Assembly: GCF_023715505.1 (NCBI RefSeq)
Contig: NZ_JAMBOH010000042.1
Span: 1 to 30,983, forward strand
DNA from: Neobacillus cucumis
GTDB lineage: Bacteria; Bacillota; Bacilli; Bacillales_B; DSM-18226
Direction of reading: 5' to 3'
Length of the DNA stretch: 30,983 nucleotides
Below, in pieces: positions 14,895 through 22,759 of this stretch. The position numbers and the translations under genes were made by a program. Under the pieces are notes generated by a model. It was given only the letters and a program-made list of their open reading frames with translations. It had not been told where the DNA came from and searched no databases. Numbering within the stretch: the first letter of the stretch is position 1; the number at the start of each line of letters is the position of its first letter.

Positions 14895-15537
14895 TTATTT
14901 AGTACCTTCATTATTCTTTATCTGTATTTTCGCTAGTTTTATCTATAAGAAGGTTATAACCAAAAAATATTTGTCGTTATTGATGGAATATAAACTTTAT
15001 AAAAAAGAAGAAGAATATATGGAATTGTTGACTTCCGTACCAATTAAACTATATTTTTCATCAAAAACGATCATGGTTTTAAAAATAAAATATTATTTAG
15101 ATACAAACCAATACGATCAACTAAAAGAGATCACCGAACAAATAAGGAACTCGAATGTCAAAATGAAAGATTTGGTTAGTATCCTACTATCGGTATACGC
15201 TTATTATTTAGACTTCGGGCACAGAAATGATGCATTAGAAATCTACCATTTCCTAATTAATCGTATAGATGAAGAATCGAATCAAGAATTATACCGTGAA
15301 TTGAATGAATTAAAAACGATTTATATTGACCATGACAGGAACTATATAAGTGTATTGGAGAAAAAGATTGAAAAAACAAAGGTCTTACCAGAAGTGGTCA
15401 TCCTTTACTTTAGACTGGCAAAACTTTATGAATTTCTTGGAGATGTGGATCAGTCGAAACTATTACTCCAAAGAGCAAAGAGTTTTTCTAAATCACAAGG
15501 ACAAATGAAACAATTGGAAAGATTAATAGGAACTTGA
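14887..15537 (+). CDS. membrane-anchored helical-repeat (TPR-like) protein of unknown function
   Basis: A 216-residue protein whose start overlaps the epimerase gene by eight bases (ATGACTAA), so it is translationally coupled. Residues about 4-20 (YLVPSLFFICIFASFIY) form one membrane helix followed by a Lys-rich stretch, so the rest should face the cytosol. The body is a run of amphipathic helices with TPR-like spacing, clearest near the end (VVILYFRLAKLYEFLGDVD, then KLLLQRAKSF). No enzyme motif is seen. It has no counterpart in standard PTS operons. It could scaffold the PTS complex with the deglycases at the membrane, but that is inference from place and topology only. Confidence 0.7.
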   Translation: MTNYLVPSLFFICIFASFIYKKVITKKYLSLLMEYKLYKKEEEYMELLTSVPIKLYFSSKTIMVLKIKYYLDTNQYDQLKEITEQIRNSNVKMKDLVSILLSVYAYYLDFGHRNDALEIYHFLINRIDEESNQELYRELNELKTIYIDHDRNYISVLEKKIEKTKVLPEVVILYFRLAKLYEFLGDVDQSKLLLQRAKSFSKSQGQMKQLERLIGT

Positions 15538-15589
15538 ATATCCATTTACAGGTCAACAGGGATTTGAACTAATAGGCGAGGAGAATAAT

Positions 15590-16678
15590 ATGAATAAACA
15601 AACATGGGATATGTATGATTATATTGTAGAATCAAAAGATGCGGTTAGAAGAATGGTAGATCATAAAGATGAGATTCTTAAAGAAGCGACTGAATACTTT
15701 TTCTCGGGGAATATTAATAGAATATATTTAGTAGGATCAGGAACTAGTTATCATGCGGGTTTAGCGTCCAGAAGTATAATGGAGAAAGTTTTAGGTATTC
15801 CAGTCATTGCTCAATATCCGATGGATTTTAAAGATCAAGAATTTTTACCTGATTCGAATACTTTGGTCATTGGTATTTCTCATGCAGGAAGATCTACATC
15901 TACCATACTAGCTTTGGATAAGGCCAAGGAAAAAGGGTATGCAACCATTGCTGCATCTGCTGAGAAAAATACACCCATTATGGATCATGCAGAACGTTTC
16001 TTAGAAATTTCAGTCGGACCTGAATATGCAGGGCCAAAAACAAAAGGTTATATTGGAACTGTAGCTACATTGGTATTATTGGCTCTAAACATTGGCTTAA
16101 AATCAAAAAAAATCACTGCGTTAGAATATGAGAGCTATGTATCCGATTTGCTTGATACAACAGATAATATCCCTGCTATTGCTGGAAAAAGTGTTGATTG
16201 GTATAACCATAATAAAGAGGAATTACTTAAATCTAGAAGAATGATCATTGTGGGTTATGAGCAGTGCAAGTCTGCTTTAATGGAAGGAACATTAAAAGTA
16301 CTAGAAGCAGTTAGATACAGTGTAACTGGATATGAATTAGAGGAATTCATGCATGGCGTTTATCATTCTATTGATCAAGATACCTTCATGCTCTATATTG
16401 GTTCAGAAGGGCAGTACTACAATAGAATGATGAATATGAGAAACTATTTTGAAATGGAAAGAGGAAATAAAAACTTTGTTATAACCTCTGATAAAGGTCT
16501 TGAAAATGATACTCATAATTTAATCTTTGATTTTAAAAATCATCAGTATTTTGCTTCTTTAGAATATGTTGTACCATTACAAGTCCTTGCTAGAAAGCTT
16601 TCTTCAGATTTAGGGATTGATTGCAATATCTCTTCAGATCCTGGTTTCCATAAAAAAATGGGGAGTTATACTTATTAA
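15590..16678 (+). CDS. SIS-domain sugar-phosphate deglycase/isomerase-like protein (FrlB/GfrE-F type), second copy
   Basis: A 362-residue paralogue of the protein at 10531. It has IYLVGSGTSYHAGL (about 44-57) and IGISHAGRSTSTI (about 101-113) as phosphate-binding loops, PKTKGYIGT, and YELEEFMHGVYHSI, the Glu/His-containing motif of the second domain. Where the first copy has SQSGTS, this one has SHAGRS, and TKGY replaces TRGY, so the two active sites probably differ in substrate. Two non-identical SIS deglycases also occur in gfr operons, one for each of two related glycated-amine phosphates. GGCGAGGAG lies before the ATG. It ends the operon; a strong terminator follows. Confidence 0.82.
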   Translation: MNKQTWDMYDYIVESKDAVRRMVDHKDEILKEATEYFFSGNINRIYLVGSGTSYHAGLASRSIMEKVLGIPVIAQYPMDFKDQEFLPDSNTLVIGISHAGRSTSTILALDKAKEKGYATIAASAEKNTPIMDHAERFLEISVGPEYAGPKTKGYIGTVATLVLLALNIGLKSKKITALEYESYVSDLLDTTDNIPAIAGKSVDWYNHNKEELLKSRRMIIVGYEQCKSALMEGTLKVLEAVRYSVTGYELEEFMHGVYHSIDQDTFMLYIGSEGQYYNRMMNMRNYFEMERGNKNFVITSDKGLENDTHNLIFDFKNHQYFASLEYVVPLQVLARKLSSDLGIDCNISSDPGFHKKMGSYTY

Positions 16679-16758
16679 ATTATCAAGTAATAGCTACGTT
16701 TTATAAGCCCTATTGATAAAAAGATAAGACGCACCTTTCCGGTGTATGTATATAGCAT

Positions 16759-16800
16759 AAGCCGTATTTGATTTTTTTAATCAAAGCTACGGCTTTTTTT
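16759..16800 (+). terminator. intrinsic terminator of the PTS/SIS operon
   Basis: AAGCCGTA pairs with TACGGCTT, with an inner TGATT/AATCA stem around a T-rich loop, and is followed by seven T. It lies 80 bases after the last SIS gene, and the downstream DUF6236 gene is convergent. Confidence 0.8.
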
Positions 16801-16950
16801 CAATTTATTTGCTACATGAAAGGACTCTGAAAAAATGATGATGAGCTATCCAATGAATCATGCATTGCAACGAATATCCAGTTTTTCCAAACCAATTTCT
16901 CATATAGAAGAGAACAATATACTGTCACAGAGGTAGCTTGATTGAATTAC

Positions 16951-17991
16951 CTAAATTATAGGAATGTTCGATAACAAATTTTGTCTTTTCTGAGAAACAT
17001 TTATGTTTCGAAGGTCAGTTAAATATTTAGTAGCCATTTTCCTCTTATTAGTTTTAATATTATTATATAGTGATCCTGCACTCACAGCAGCTGGGACAAA
17101 CCCTAGGCCTTCATTGATAATTTCTAATATTTTGCCACCACCATTAAAAGCAAGCAATATTGCCAATGTGGCAGATAGTAAATCAGAACTTAAGGTAATA
17201 ATATCCGCTCTCATTTCTTTTAATGACCATTCTATGTTTTCTGTTATTTCCTTGAAACTCAAATCAGTTAATTTCTTGTCAGAAAATGAAGAAAGCTGCT
17301 GCAATGCAAAGTGGAAAGCTTTTAGGTTTTTTTGGAAATTCTCTTGGTTCCTTAAATCTATAATTTTCCCAATCGGAATATTTCTTAAATCAACTGGTAA
17401 TACAAGAGAAATATATTTTTTCATATGATGTAATTCTTCTAAATCATTATTATATGTCCATAAATCATCAAAAAAACTTATTATCTCATCTTCATGTTCA
17501 ATGTCAGTTATTATTGACATATCATGCCTATCACCAATATTATGTGCTAAAACTCCCATGTAAGTAGTTGCAAGTTGGGAAGGTATTAATATGCCGTTTG
17601 CAGAAGGTTGAGAAAATCCCCATTCTTTGCAAAAATGTGCAAATTCATGGCTGAATTTTGTTTCAAATAATTCATAATTTTGATTATGACTTTGTCTCCA
17701 TAGATTAACAACATCTATTTCTCCTAAATTTTTTATGATCTTCTTAGGGTTATTGAGATATTGTGAGATAGAGTCAATTACTTCTCTTGTGGTTCTTTTT
17801 GCCTCAAGACTCTCTGGCTGATGTTTTTTTAATAAATTAGTTTCATTATGTACTAATTTGTAGTCCTCACTTAAAAAATATTCAGCCTCCATTGGAACTA
17901 TTGTGCTGATTTCATCCATATATAACAATGCAAACTTTAGCCAAGTTTCATCTTGAATTTCAAACCCTGGATAATATAGTGTTTTTTTCAA
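16951..17991 (-). CDS. DUF6236-type protein of unknown function
   Basis: A 346-residue protein when started at TTG 17991. This start is chosen because TAAGGAGGGG lies just upstream and because the product then begins with the family opening KKTLYYPGFEIQDETWLKFA and DEISTIVP typical of DUF6236. Starting at ATG 18024 would add 11 residues without a ribosome binding site. The middle is charged and helical. Residues around 270-315 (SATLAILLAFNGGGKILEI, then GLGFVPAAVSAG) are hydrophobic and could contact or cross the membrane. Function of the family is not known to me; members often sit singly in variable regions. It is divergent from the nuclease-DUF1643 fusion, with about 550 bases between them. 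Family assignment rests on recall of the N-terminal motif. Confidence 0.6.
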   Translation of the reverse strand: MKKTLYYPGFEIQDETWLKFALLYMDEISTIVPMEAEYFLSEDYKLVHNETNLLKKHQPESLEAKRTTREVIDSISQYLNNPKKIIKNLGEIDVVNLWRQSHNQNYELFETKFSHEFAHFCKEWGFSQPSANGILIPSQLATTYMGVLAHNIGDRHDMSIITDIEHEDEIISFFDDLWTYNNDLEELHHMKKYISLVLPVDLRNIPIGKIIDLRNQENFQKNLKAFHFALQQLSSFSDKKLTDLSFKEITENIEWSLKEMRADIITLSSDLLSATLAILLAFNGGGKILEIINEGLGFVPAAVSAGSLYNNIKTNKRKMATKYLTDLRNINVSQKRQNLLSNIPII

Positions 17992-18538
17992 CTCTATTCC
18001 CCTCCTTATAGTTTCAACAATCACTTATCTACTATTATCTTATTTTTAAGCAAAAAAGGAAACTATTACAATGTTAGCCAATAATAACCCTTTCCTATTA
18101 CATATTCAGGAGTATTATTTTGGTTAAAAATCAATTTATAAGTCATATTTGCCATATCATATATTTTTTAAAATGAATTACTGAAGGTACAGCCTGTCCT
18201 AGAATTTCATCCATCTAATTGAGAAGAGGCATATTCTTTTTTTGAAATCTATTATAAATTGTCCTTGGTTCTAAATTTTAATTCTACGAAGGAATAAACG
18301 ATTATTCTATAGAAATGTTTTTAGCTGGCTATTAACAATGTAATATAAATACATTAGTAAGTTTTACTCATAAAATATGTAAGAATAAGAGGACTAATGT
18401 CGTTTATGTGGAACATATAAACATAGATAAGAAGTAGAGTGGTGTTTACATATTTACTCGTCAACTAATGAAGACTGCACTACAGGCGTAATAAAAAACC
18501 GATGAAAATAATTCAATCCAGAATTGGGGGAATCAAAG
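17992..18538. other. non-coding divergent intergenic region
   Basis: About 550 AT-rich bases between the two divergent genes. No open frame, RNA signature or repeat found in the window is present. It must contain both promoters, but no convincing -35/-10 pair stands out. Confidence 0.5.
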
Positions 18539-19765
18539 GTGCAGGAAAAATCAAAGACCGGAATTTTAAAGAATCTTGACTTTAGGGATTCATTGATCAT
18601 TGACAAATATAATTCTGATCTTCAAACATGGAGAAGGAAAAAGTTAGACCATTTAAAAAGTGAAAACAGTGAAGATGCGATGACTTGGAATGTATTTCGG
18701 AGTCTTAAACAAATTAATCCGAATATATGGTTTCCGCTGTTATTTAAAAACTCCTTCCCTCAAGAATTTGGATACTCTTCGGAATCAATGGAAATTAGCT
18801 TATGGAAAAAGATCCAACCGTTCGCACGTCTTGTAAAAGAAGGTCCAACAGAAGTAGATATTATCATAGAAACCAACGAGTTTGTATGGTTGATTGAAGC
18901 AAAATATAAAAGCGATATTAGTAAAAATACTACTCATGATACATCTCGAAATCAGGTCATACGTAATATTGATGTCGGCTTAGACTATGCAAAAGGGAAA
19001 GACTTGTATTTTTCATTGCTGATATTTGATGAAAAACATTCACCTGCAGGATATTCAATCATGAATAAGTACCGCCAATCAATGATTCATGTGGTGAAAG
19101 AGCTCCCCTATAGGATTGACGGTTGTAAAAATTTGAAAGGGATTAGTATTATTACTTGGAGTGATATCCTAAATGTATTAGATGAATCAAACAAATTAGC
19201 AGAAAACGAATTTGAAAGATTTATAGCAAAACAAGCTGAACAATGGTTAAGAAAAAAGATTGAAAAGCCAACTATTCTAAAAAACAGTGCTATTTTTGAT
19301 GAAACAGAAACGTACAGATATTCTCTTACAAGAGTATGGGATTTATCAAAGGAGAAAGTTGTATTTATTTGTTTAAATCCAAGTACCGCTGACGCAGAAT
19401 TCGATGACCCGACCTTAAAACGGTGCATTGACTTTGCCAAAAGATGGCACAACCGTAAATATGGATCTCTTGAAATGGTAAATCTATTTTCCTATCGTTC
19501 CACTGATTTTGATAATTTAAAAGGTATGGATGACCCTATTGGAAGAAAAACGAATAATCACATACTAAATGCAGTTCAGAGTGCAAATTTAGTGGTGGTT
19601 GCATGGGGTGAGAATGGCTCCTACAGAAATCGTGATAAGGAAGTTTTGAAGATGCTTTCAAGTCAAAAAACCCCCATACATTGTTTGGAAGTTTTGAAGT
19701 GCAAGCAACCAAAACATCCCTTATATGCAAAAAAAGAATTAAATCCAACTATCTTCTTACTATAA
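18539..19765 (+). CDS. fusion of a PD-(D/E)XK nuclease-like domain with DUF1643
   Basis: A 408-residue protein from the GTG at 18539, which has GGGGG eight bases upstream; an in-frame TTG at 18524 lacks a site and would add five residues. The N-terminal half shows a nuclease-like core: an acidic residue and Asp in GPTEVDIIIE (Glu105, Asp107), then VWLIEAKYK (Glu120, Lys122), then the helix NQVIRNIDVGLDYA often seen in restriction-like enzymes. The C-terminal 150 residues are DUF1643: VFICLNPSTAD, DDPTLKRCIDFAKRW, VNLFSYRSTD, DDPIG, WGENG and KCKQPKHPLY. The junction near residues 225-250 is helical. DUF1643 proteins are usually stand-alone, about 150-170 residues, with unknown function. The gene is monocistronic and intact, beside decaying mobile DNA. 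A defence role is inferred from domain type and place. Confidence 0.75.
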   Translation: MQEKSKTGILKNLDFRDSLIIDKYNSDLQTWRRKKLDHLKSENSEDAMTWNVFRSLKQINPNIWFPLLFKNSFPQEFGYSSESMEISLWKKIQPFARLVKEGPTEVDIIIETNEFVWLIEAKYKSDISKNTTHDTSRNQVIRNIDVGLDYAKGKDLYFSLLIFDEKHSPAGYSIMNKYRQSMIHVVKELPYRIDGCKNLKGISIITWSDILNVLDESNKLAENEFERFIAKQAEQWLRKKIEKPTILKNSAIFDETETYRYSLTRVWDLSKEKVVFICLNPSTADAEFDDPTLKRCIDFAKRWHNRKYGSLEMVNLFSYRSTDFDNLKGMDDPIGRKTNNHILNAVQSANLVVVAWGENGSYRNRDKEVLKMLSSQKTPIHCLEVLKCKQPKHPLYAKKELNPTIFLL

Positions 19766-19806
19766 TGACGATTATGGAAAGAAGTAAGGCAATAATATAA
19801 ACAGGT

Positions 19807-19837
19807 AAGGAGTGTACCAAACATGGTGCACCTTTTT
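19807..19837 (+). terminator. intrinsic terminator after the nuclease-DUF1643 gene
   Basis: AAGGAGTGTACC pairs imperfectly with GGTGCACCTT around a short loop and is followed by TTTTT. It is 42 bases after the stop codon. Confidence 0.55.
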
Positions 19838-19906
19838 GAATGTAAGAGGGCCCTACTAAACTAAATGCTCATGTTTTTGATATTTTTGGCAAAAAAATGA
19901 TTAAAT

Positions 19907-19979
19907 GCGAGCTATCATGCTGTTAAGGAATGCGATGTACTGCTGATGCTTGGTACCGATTTTCCATACAGCATGAAAC
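19907..19979 (+). pseudogene. scrap of a thiamine-diphosphate pyruvate oxidase (PoxB-like)
   Basis: One plus-strand frame reads SYHAVKECDVLLMLGTDFPYS. This matches the segment of pyruvate oxidase and related enzymes after the FAD-binding region (usual form 'aD.LlmlGt.FPY'). Nothing before or after it matches, and it runs into the 3' end of the convergent HTH gene. Only some 24 codons survive, so it is a relic of a chromosomal gene deleted when mobile DNA arrived. Confidence 0.5.
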
Positions 19980-20894
19980 TCATGGATTCAACCAATCCCA
20001 CTCTAGTTTTTCACCATTAAACTCAAAACAAATCGGTTTAATTTGAATCACTCCTGTTTGGTGCTTTTCATTTAATCGCTCCTCATAATACTGAAAAAAC
20101 TTCTCTTTTAAAATTCCGTAGAAGTAAGCAATCGGTTTTTTGACAGAATTGGTCCATTTTAGTTTTCGAATTAACTGCTTAAAGGATCTGATGGCAAGGT
20201 TAACGATTAGATCCCTTTTATGGTCAAGTTCATAGCCATAGGCAGTGATTTGGGTCATATGCCAATATTCTTCAATCACCTTTGCATCTGGAAAGAAGCA
20301 TTTAATGATTTCCACGAAAGGCTGTGGAACACGATTGCTTACATAGGTGTAATCCAATTGATACGGTTCCTCTTTACGTTTTTTTATCTTTTGCTCTTTT
20401 TCAGTTTTTAAAAGATTAATAGTTTCTATAGGGCGGTCCATGCTATCTTGTTTGGGTGGTTCACAAGCAGGAAAACGATTAAATACATAGAGATTGCTGG
20501 ACTGGGATCCATTGCTTCTTTCGGTTTCATAGACAGTGAAAATTCCAATTTTCTTACCTTTAAGAATCATCCGTTTAAAAGTCGAACGTGAAAGGATGTT
20601 TTCAGAATACTGTTGATTAATCGCTTTTAAAATGGTTCCAATTTTGGCATTACACACACCAGGGATCTTGGCAGAGAACCGCACTAATCTTTTTAATCCG
20701 ATTAATTCACCCTTTGTAAAGTCCTTCTTATGATCAAGCAGCCACATTTCCATATGGTGGTTAAACTCCTCTAAATTTTTAAATTGCGAATAATGCTCGA
20801 ATCCCTCGAAATTGCCAGATTTTAAATTCATATACATGAGCACCCTATTCCATTGATCTTGGCCAGTAAACAGGACAATCCACATTTCTGGCAT
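19980..20894 (-). CDS. helix-turn-helix protein of mobile-element replication type
   Basis: Up to 304 residues. After a start that may be ATG 20894, 20837 or 20831 (none with a good ribosome binding site; the last gives MNLKSGNFEGF), the protein has a winged-helix-like N-terminal half: FTKGELIGLKRLVRFSAK, CNAKIGTILKAI, and the recognition-like helix LSRSTFKRMILKGKKIGI followed by a strand-turn. A charged Lys/Glu linker (about 165-180) leads to a second helical domain with VPQPFVEIIKCFFPDAKVIEEYW and KPIAYFYGILKEKF. This two-domain layout resembles DnaD-like or plasmid Rep-like proteins found in Bacillus mobile elements beside nuclease and DnaB genes. Function is inferred from layout only. The frame is intact, unlike most of its neighbours. 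Confidence 0.6.
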   Translation of the reverse strand: MPEMWIVLFTGQDQWNRVLMYMNLKSGNFEGFEHYSQFKNLEEFNHHMEMWLLDHKKDFTKGELIGLKRLVRFSAKIPGVCNAKIGTILKAINQQYSENILSRSTFKRMILKGKKIGIFTVYETERSNGSQSSNLYVFNRFPACEPPKQDSMDRPIETINLLKTEKEQKIKKRKEEPYQLDYTYVSNRVPQPFVEIIKCFFPDAKVIEEYWHMTQITAYGYELDHKRDLIVNLAIRSFKQLIRKLKWTNSVKKPIAYFYGILKEKFFQYYEERLNEKHQTGVIQIKPICFEFNGEKLEWDWLNP

Positions 20895-21235
20895 TTCTAA
20901 GATATCGTTTATAGCTAAGGAATTCTAATCGCAAAAAATCGAATTTGAGGCCATTTTTAATTCTTAAAGCCCTTTTTTGGCTATTAAATTAGTAATTTGG
21001 AGCCGTTTTTTACATTTTGGCTTATTTTTTGATTATTTTATTGGTTGAGTAATTAAATCTATTTTTTAGATTAAATTGCTTCAAAAAAGGAAAAACTCCT
21101 GTCCATTTTCTTCATTCACCCTTATATAAACTGTGAAAAAGAGAGTAAAAGAATCCGATTCTGATGTGATCCAATAGGGCTGGAAAAGCTAGAATTTAAC
21201 CATCAAAATGCCTGGTTTTAGGAGGGAAATTTGAA
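20895..21235. other. AT-rich divergent intergenic region with T-tract repeats
   Basis: About 340 bases between the HTH protein and the nuclease gene. Four loosely similar short blocks of the type GCC followed by a T5-6 tract occur near 20949, 20968, 21002 and 21019, and the surroundings are very AT-rich. No open frame is present. Iterons or multiple regulator sites are possible but not shown. Confidence 0.35.
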
Positions 21236-21864
21236 ATGAGGGAGGTATTTTCTTTGCGAAAAAGAGTAACAGGAGTCGCATTAATAGCAGTCACAACTTT
21301 TCTAGAGTTTCATCCACTATCATCTCAGCAAGAAGAAATAAAACCAGGGTCAGCGGGCTGCAGGCTGAAATTCCAGCGAGTTCTTCAAGTAAAGCGGATG
21401 CGAATGTCATCCCGACAGGCCAAGTCCCTGTCACATTAGTGGACGTCATTGATGGAGATTCCATCAAAGTGAGAGTCAACGGAAAGTTGGAAAAAGTGCG
21501 CTATTTATTAATCGATACACCGGAATCAAAAAAGCCAGATATGTGTGTTCAGCCATATGCAATAGAGGCTTACAAGAGGAATGATGAGCTAGTGAAAAGT
21601 GGAAGATTAACGATAGAGCTGGAACAATTGGTCACAAGGGATTCGTATGGACTACTATTAGCTTATGTTTACTTCGATGGAAAATCCGTTCAAGAAACAC
21701 TGCTTAAGGAAGGATTCGCAAGAGTGGGATATATTATAAATCCACCCTATAAATATCTGGCTTTATATACGGAGGATGAGGGGGTGGCGAGACAGGGAAA
21801 AGTAAATATTTGGAGTGAGCCGGGGTTTGTGACAAAGTGGCGATTTAATGAGTTTCTACCATAA
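21236..21864 (+). pseudogene. frameshifted staphylococcal-nuclease-like secreted protein
   Basis: A thermonuclease-family gene in two frames. 21236 to about 21350 encodes a signal peptide (RKRVTGVALIAVTTF). After a frame change near 21350 a Ser-rich linker leads into the nuclease domain, which then runs open to 21864: TLVDVIDGDSIKV, VRYLLIDTPESKKP, and KVNIWSEPGFV. The calcium and catalytic residues corresponding to Arg35 and Glu43 of the Staphylococcus enzyme are kept (VR and PES). The third, Arg87 in 'DKYGRGLAY', is replaced by Leu in DSYGLLLAY. The enzyme is therefore doubly impaired. TAGGAGGG precedes the ATG. Such genes are common next to DnaD/DnaB replication genes in Bacillus mobile elements, as here. 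Confidence 0.8.
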
Positions 21865-21949
21865 TCACACCCTTACCTAAAGGAAGAATCTGGAAGACTG
21901 TATTCATCCTCAAAGCCCTATTAAAATTAATAAAATAGTAACTCAAATA

Positions 21950-21981
21950 AAAATGACCAGACCCCCAGGCCCGGTCATTTT
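21950..21981. terminator. bidirectional intrinsic terminator at the edge of repeat copy B
   Basis: AAAATGACC at 21950-21958 pairs with GGTCATTTT at 21973-21981. Stem and loop are identical to copy A. It serves both the upstream nuclease gene and the minus-strand 60-codon ORF. Confidence 0.75.
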
Positions 21982-22033
21982 TACTTAGGTTTTGACATTT
22001 CCAATTAGCTCACGATTTTTCAACATCGGGGTT

Positions 22034-22216
22034 TTACAATTTGATATCTTTGGTCTTAACGTCTCTATTCTCAATAAACTCTACGATTTCGAGCAGTCGA
22101 TTAATGGCAAAATCCTTATCCGCAACTTCATTCACTAGCAGCTCCCCAGCTAAATTCAGGACCTCCGACTTAATTCGTGATATCGACAATTTCGCATCCA
22201 GTAACTCATTCGGCAT
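22034..22216 (-). CDS. conserved 60-residue protein, copy B
   Basis: Homologue of the 3833-4015 product. It has the same helical N-terminal half (NELLDAKLSISRIKSEVLNL) and the C-terminus VKTKDIKL, with a more variable centre. The ATG follows TGGAGG. Both copies keep the frame despite roughly 10 percent base change, which supports a real protein of unknown role. In this copy it lies between the nuclease gene and a dnaD-like scrap, so it probably belongs to the same mobile-element module. Confidence 0.6.
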   Translation of the reverse strand: MPNELLDAKLSISRIKSEVLNLAGELLVNEVADKDFAINRLLEIVEFIENRDVKTKDIKL

Positions 22217-22310
22217 AGGGTAATACCTCCATTTTAGGCTTCAATATATATTTGTGGTTACGCTGCATAGAGTTCTTTCTTCCGGTACACGTTGATATAA
22301 ATTGTACGCT

Positions 22311-22759
22311 GTTTACCTAATCAGACTGGGTCCTTAAGATGATCGCATTGGCGAGTGTGTATATTGACCAACACCTGACAAACTAGGAAATTGTTTTGTT
22401 TCTGCTAGATGAGTATTACAAAACTTTTTTGAAGTTAGAGAAGAAATTATGGATTTGGTTTTTCAAACATCTACGCGAAACAGCAGCTGTTAGCATGGTT
22501 AGATGATTCCAGCATCCTGAAGTGAATCATAAATCAATCATGAAAAATTTATTTATATTACATTCAACAACAGTAGAGAGTGTTCATTTCAATCGATTAT
22601 TTTTATTGAAATTTTGAAATTAAATGGTAATGTATTATTTGGGAGAAAATCCTATTTGTTACAATATTCAGATGAAATTTCTTTGTAAATCTGAGTTAAT
22701 TATGTAACTTAAAAGAGATTCGATTAAAATTAACATTATAGGGACAGGAAGTGTAAAGA
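22311..22759. other. intergenic stretch with only a gene scrap
   Basis: About 450 AT-rich bases. Apart from the dnaD-like scrap at 22437-22523 nothing is recognised. The last 60 bases must carry the promoter of the gene at 22760. Confidence 0.45.
22437..22523 (+). pseudogene. scrap of a second dnaD-like replication gene
   Basis: About 85 bases match the middle of the dnaD-like gene near 26458-26565 at the nucleotide level: ATGGATTTGGTTTTTC, then GCGAAACAGCAGCTGTTAGC and TGGTTAGATGATTCCAGC are shared. An 18-base stretch is missing and the frame is closed. It shows that a second copy of the replication module once stood here, to the right of repeat copy B. Confidence 0.7.

Larger units (their letters stand above)
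21948..22310 (-). repeat. 363-bp dispersed repeat, copy B
   Basis: Second copy of the segment at 3748-4110, same length and orientation, with scattered base changes. It contains the terminator, the 60-codon ORF, the ribosome binding site and the last codons of a lost upstream gene (ending VYRKKELYAA). Similarity stops at GTACGCT at 22310. The identical right-hand stopping point in both copies suggests that the repeat unit itself ends there. Confidence 0.8.

Noticed and set aside
16801..16950. Short plus-strand frame beginning with repeated ATG near 16834
   Set aside because: About 33 codons, no ribosome binding site, no similarity seen; most likely chance.
17003..17428. Plus-strand frame of 141 codons with an apparent hydrophobic start
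   Set aside because: Antisense to the DUF6236-type gene; the hydrophobic look comes from the complement of charged helices.
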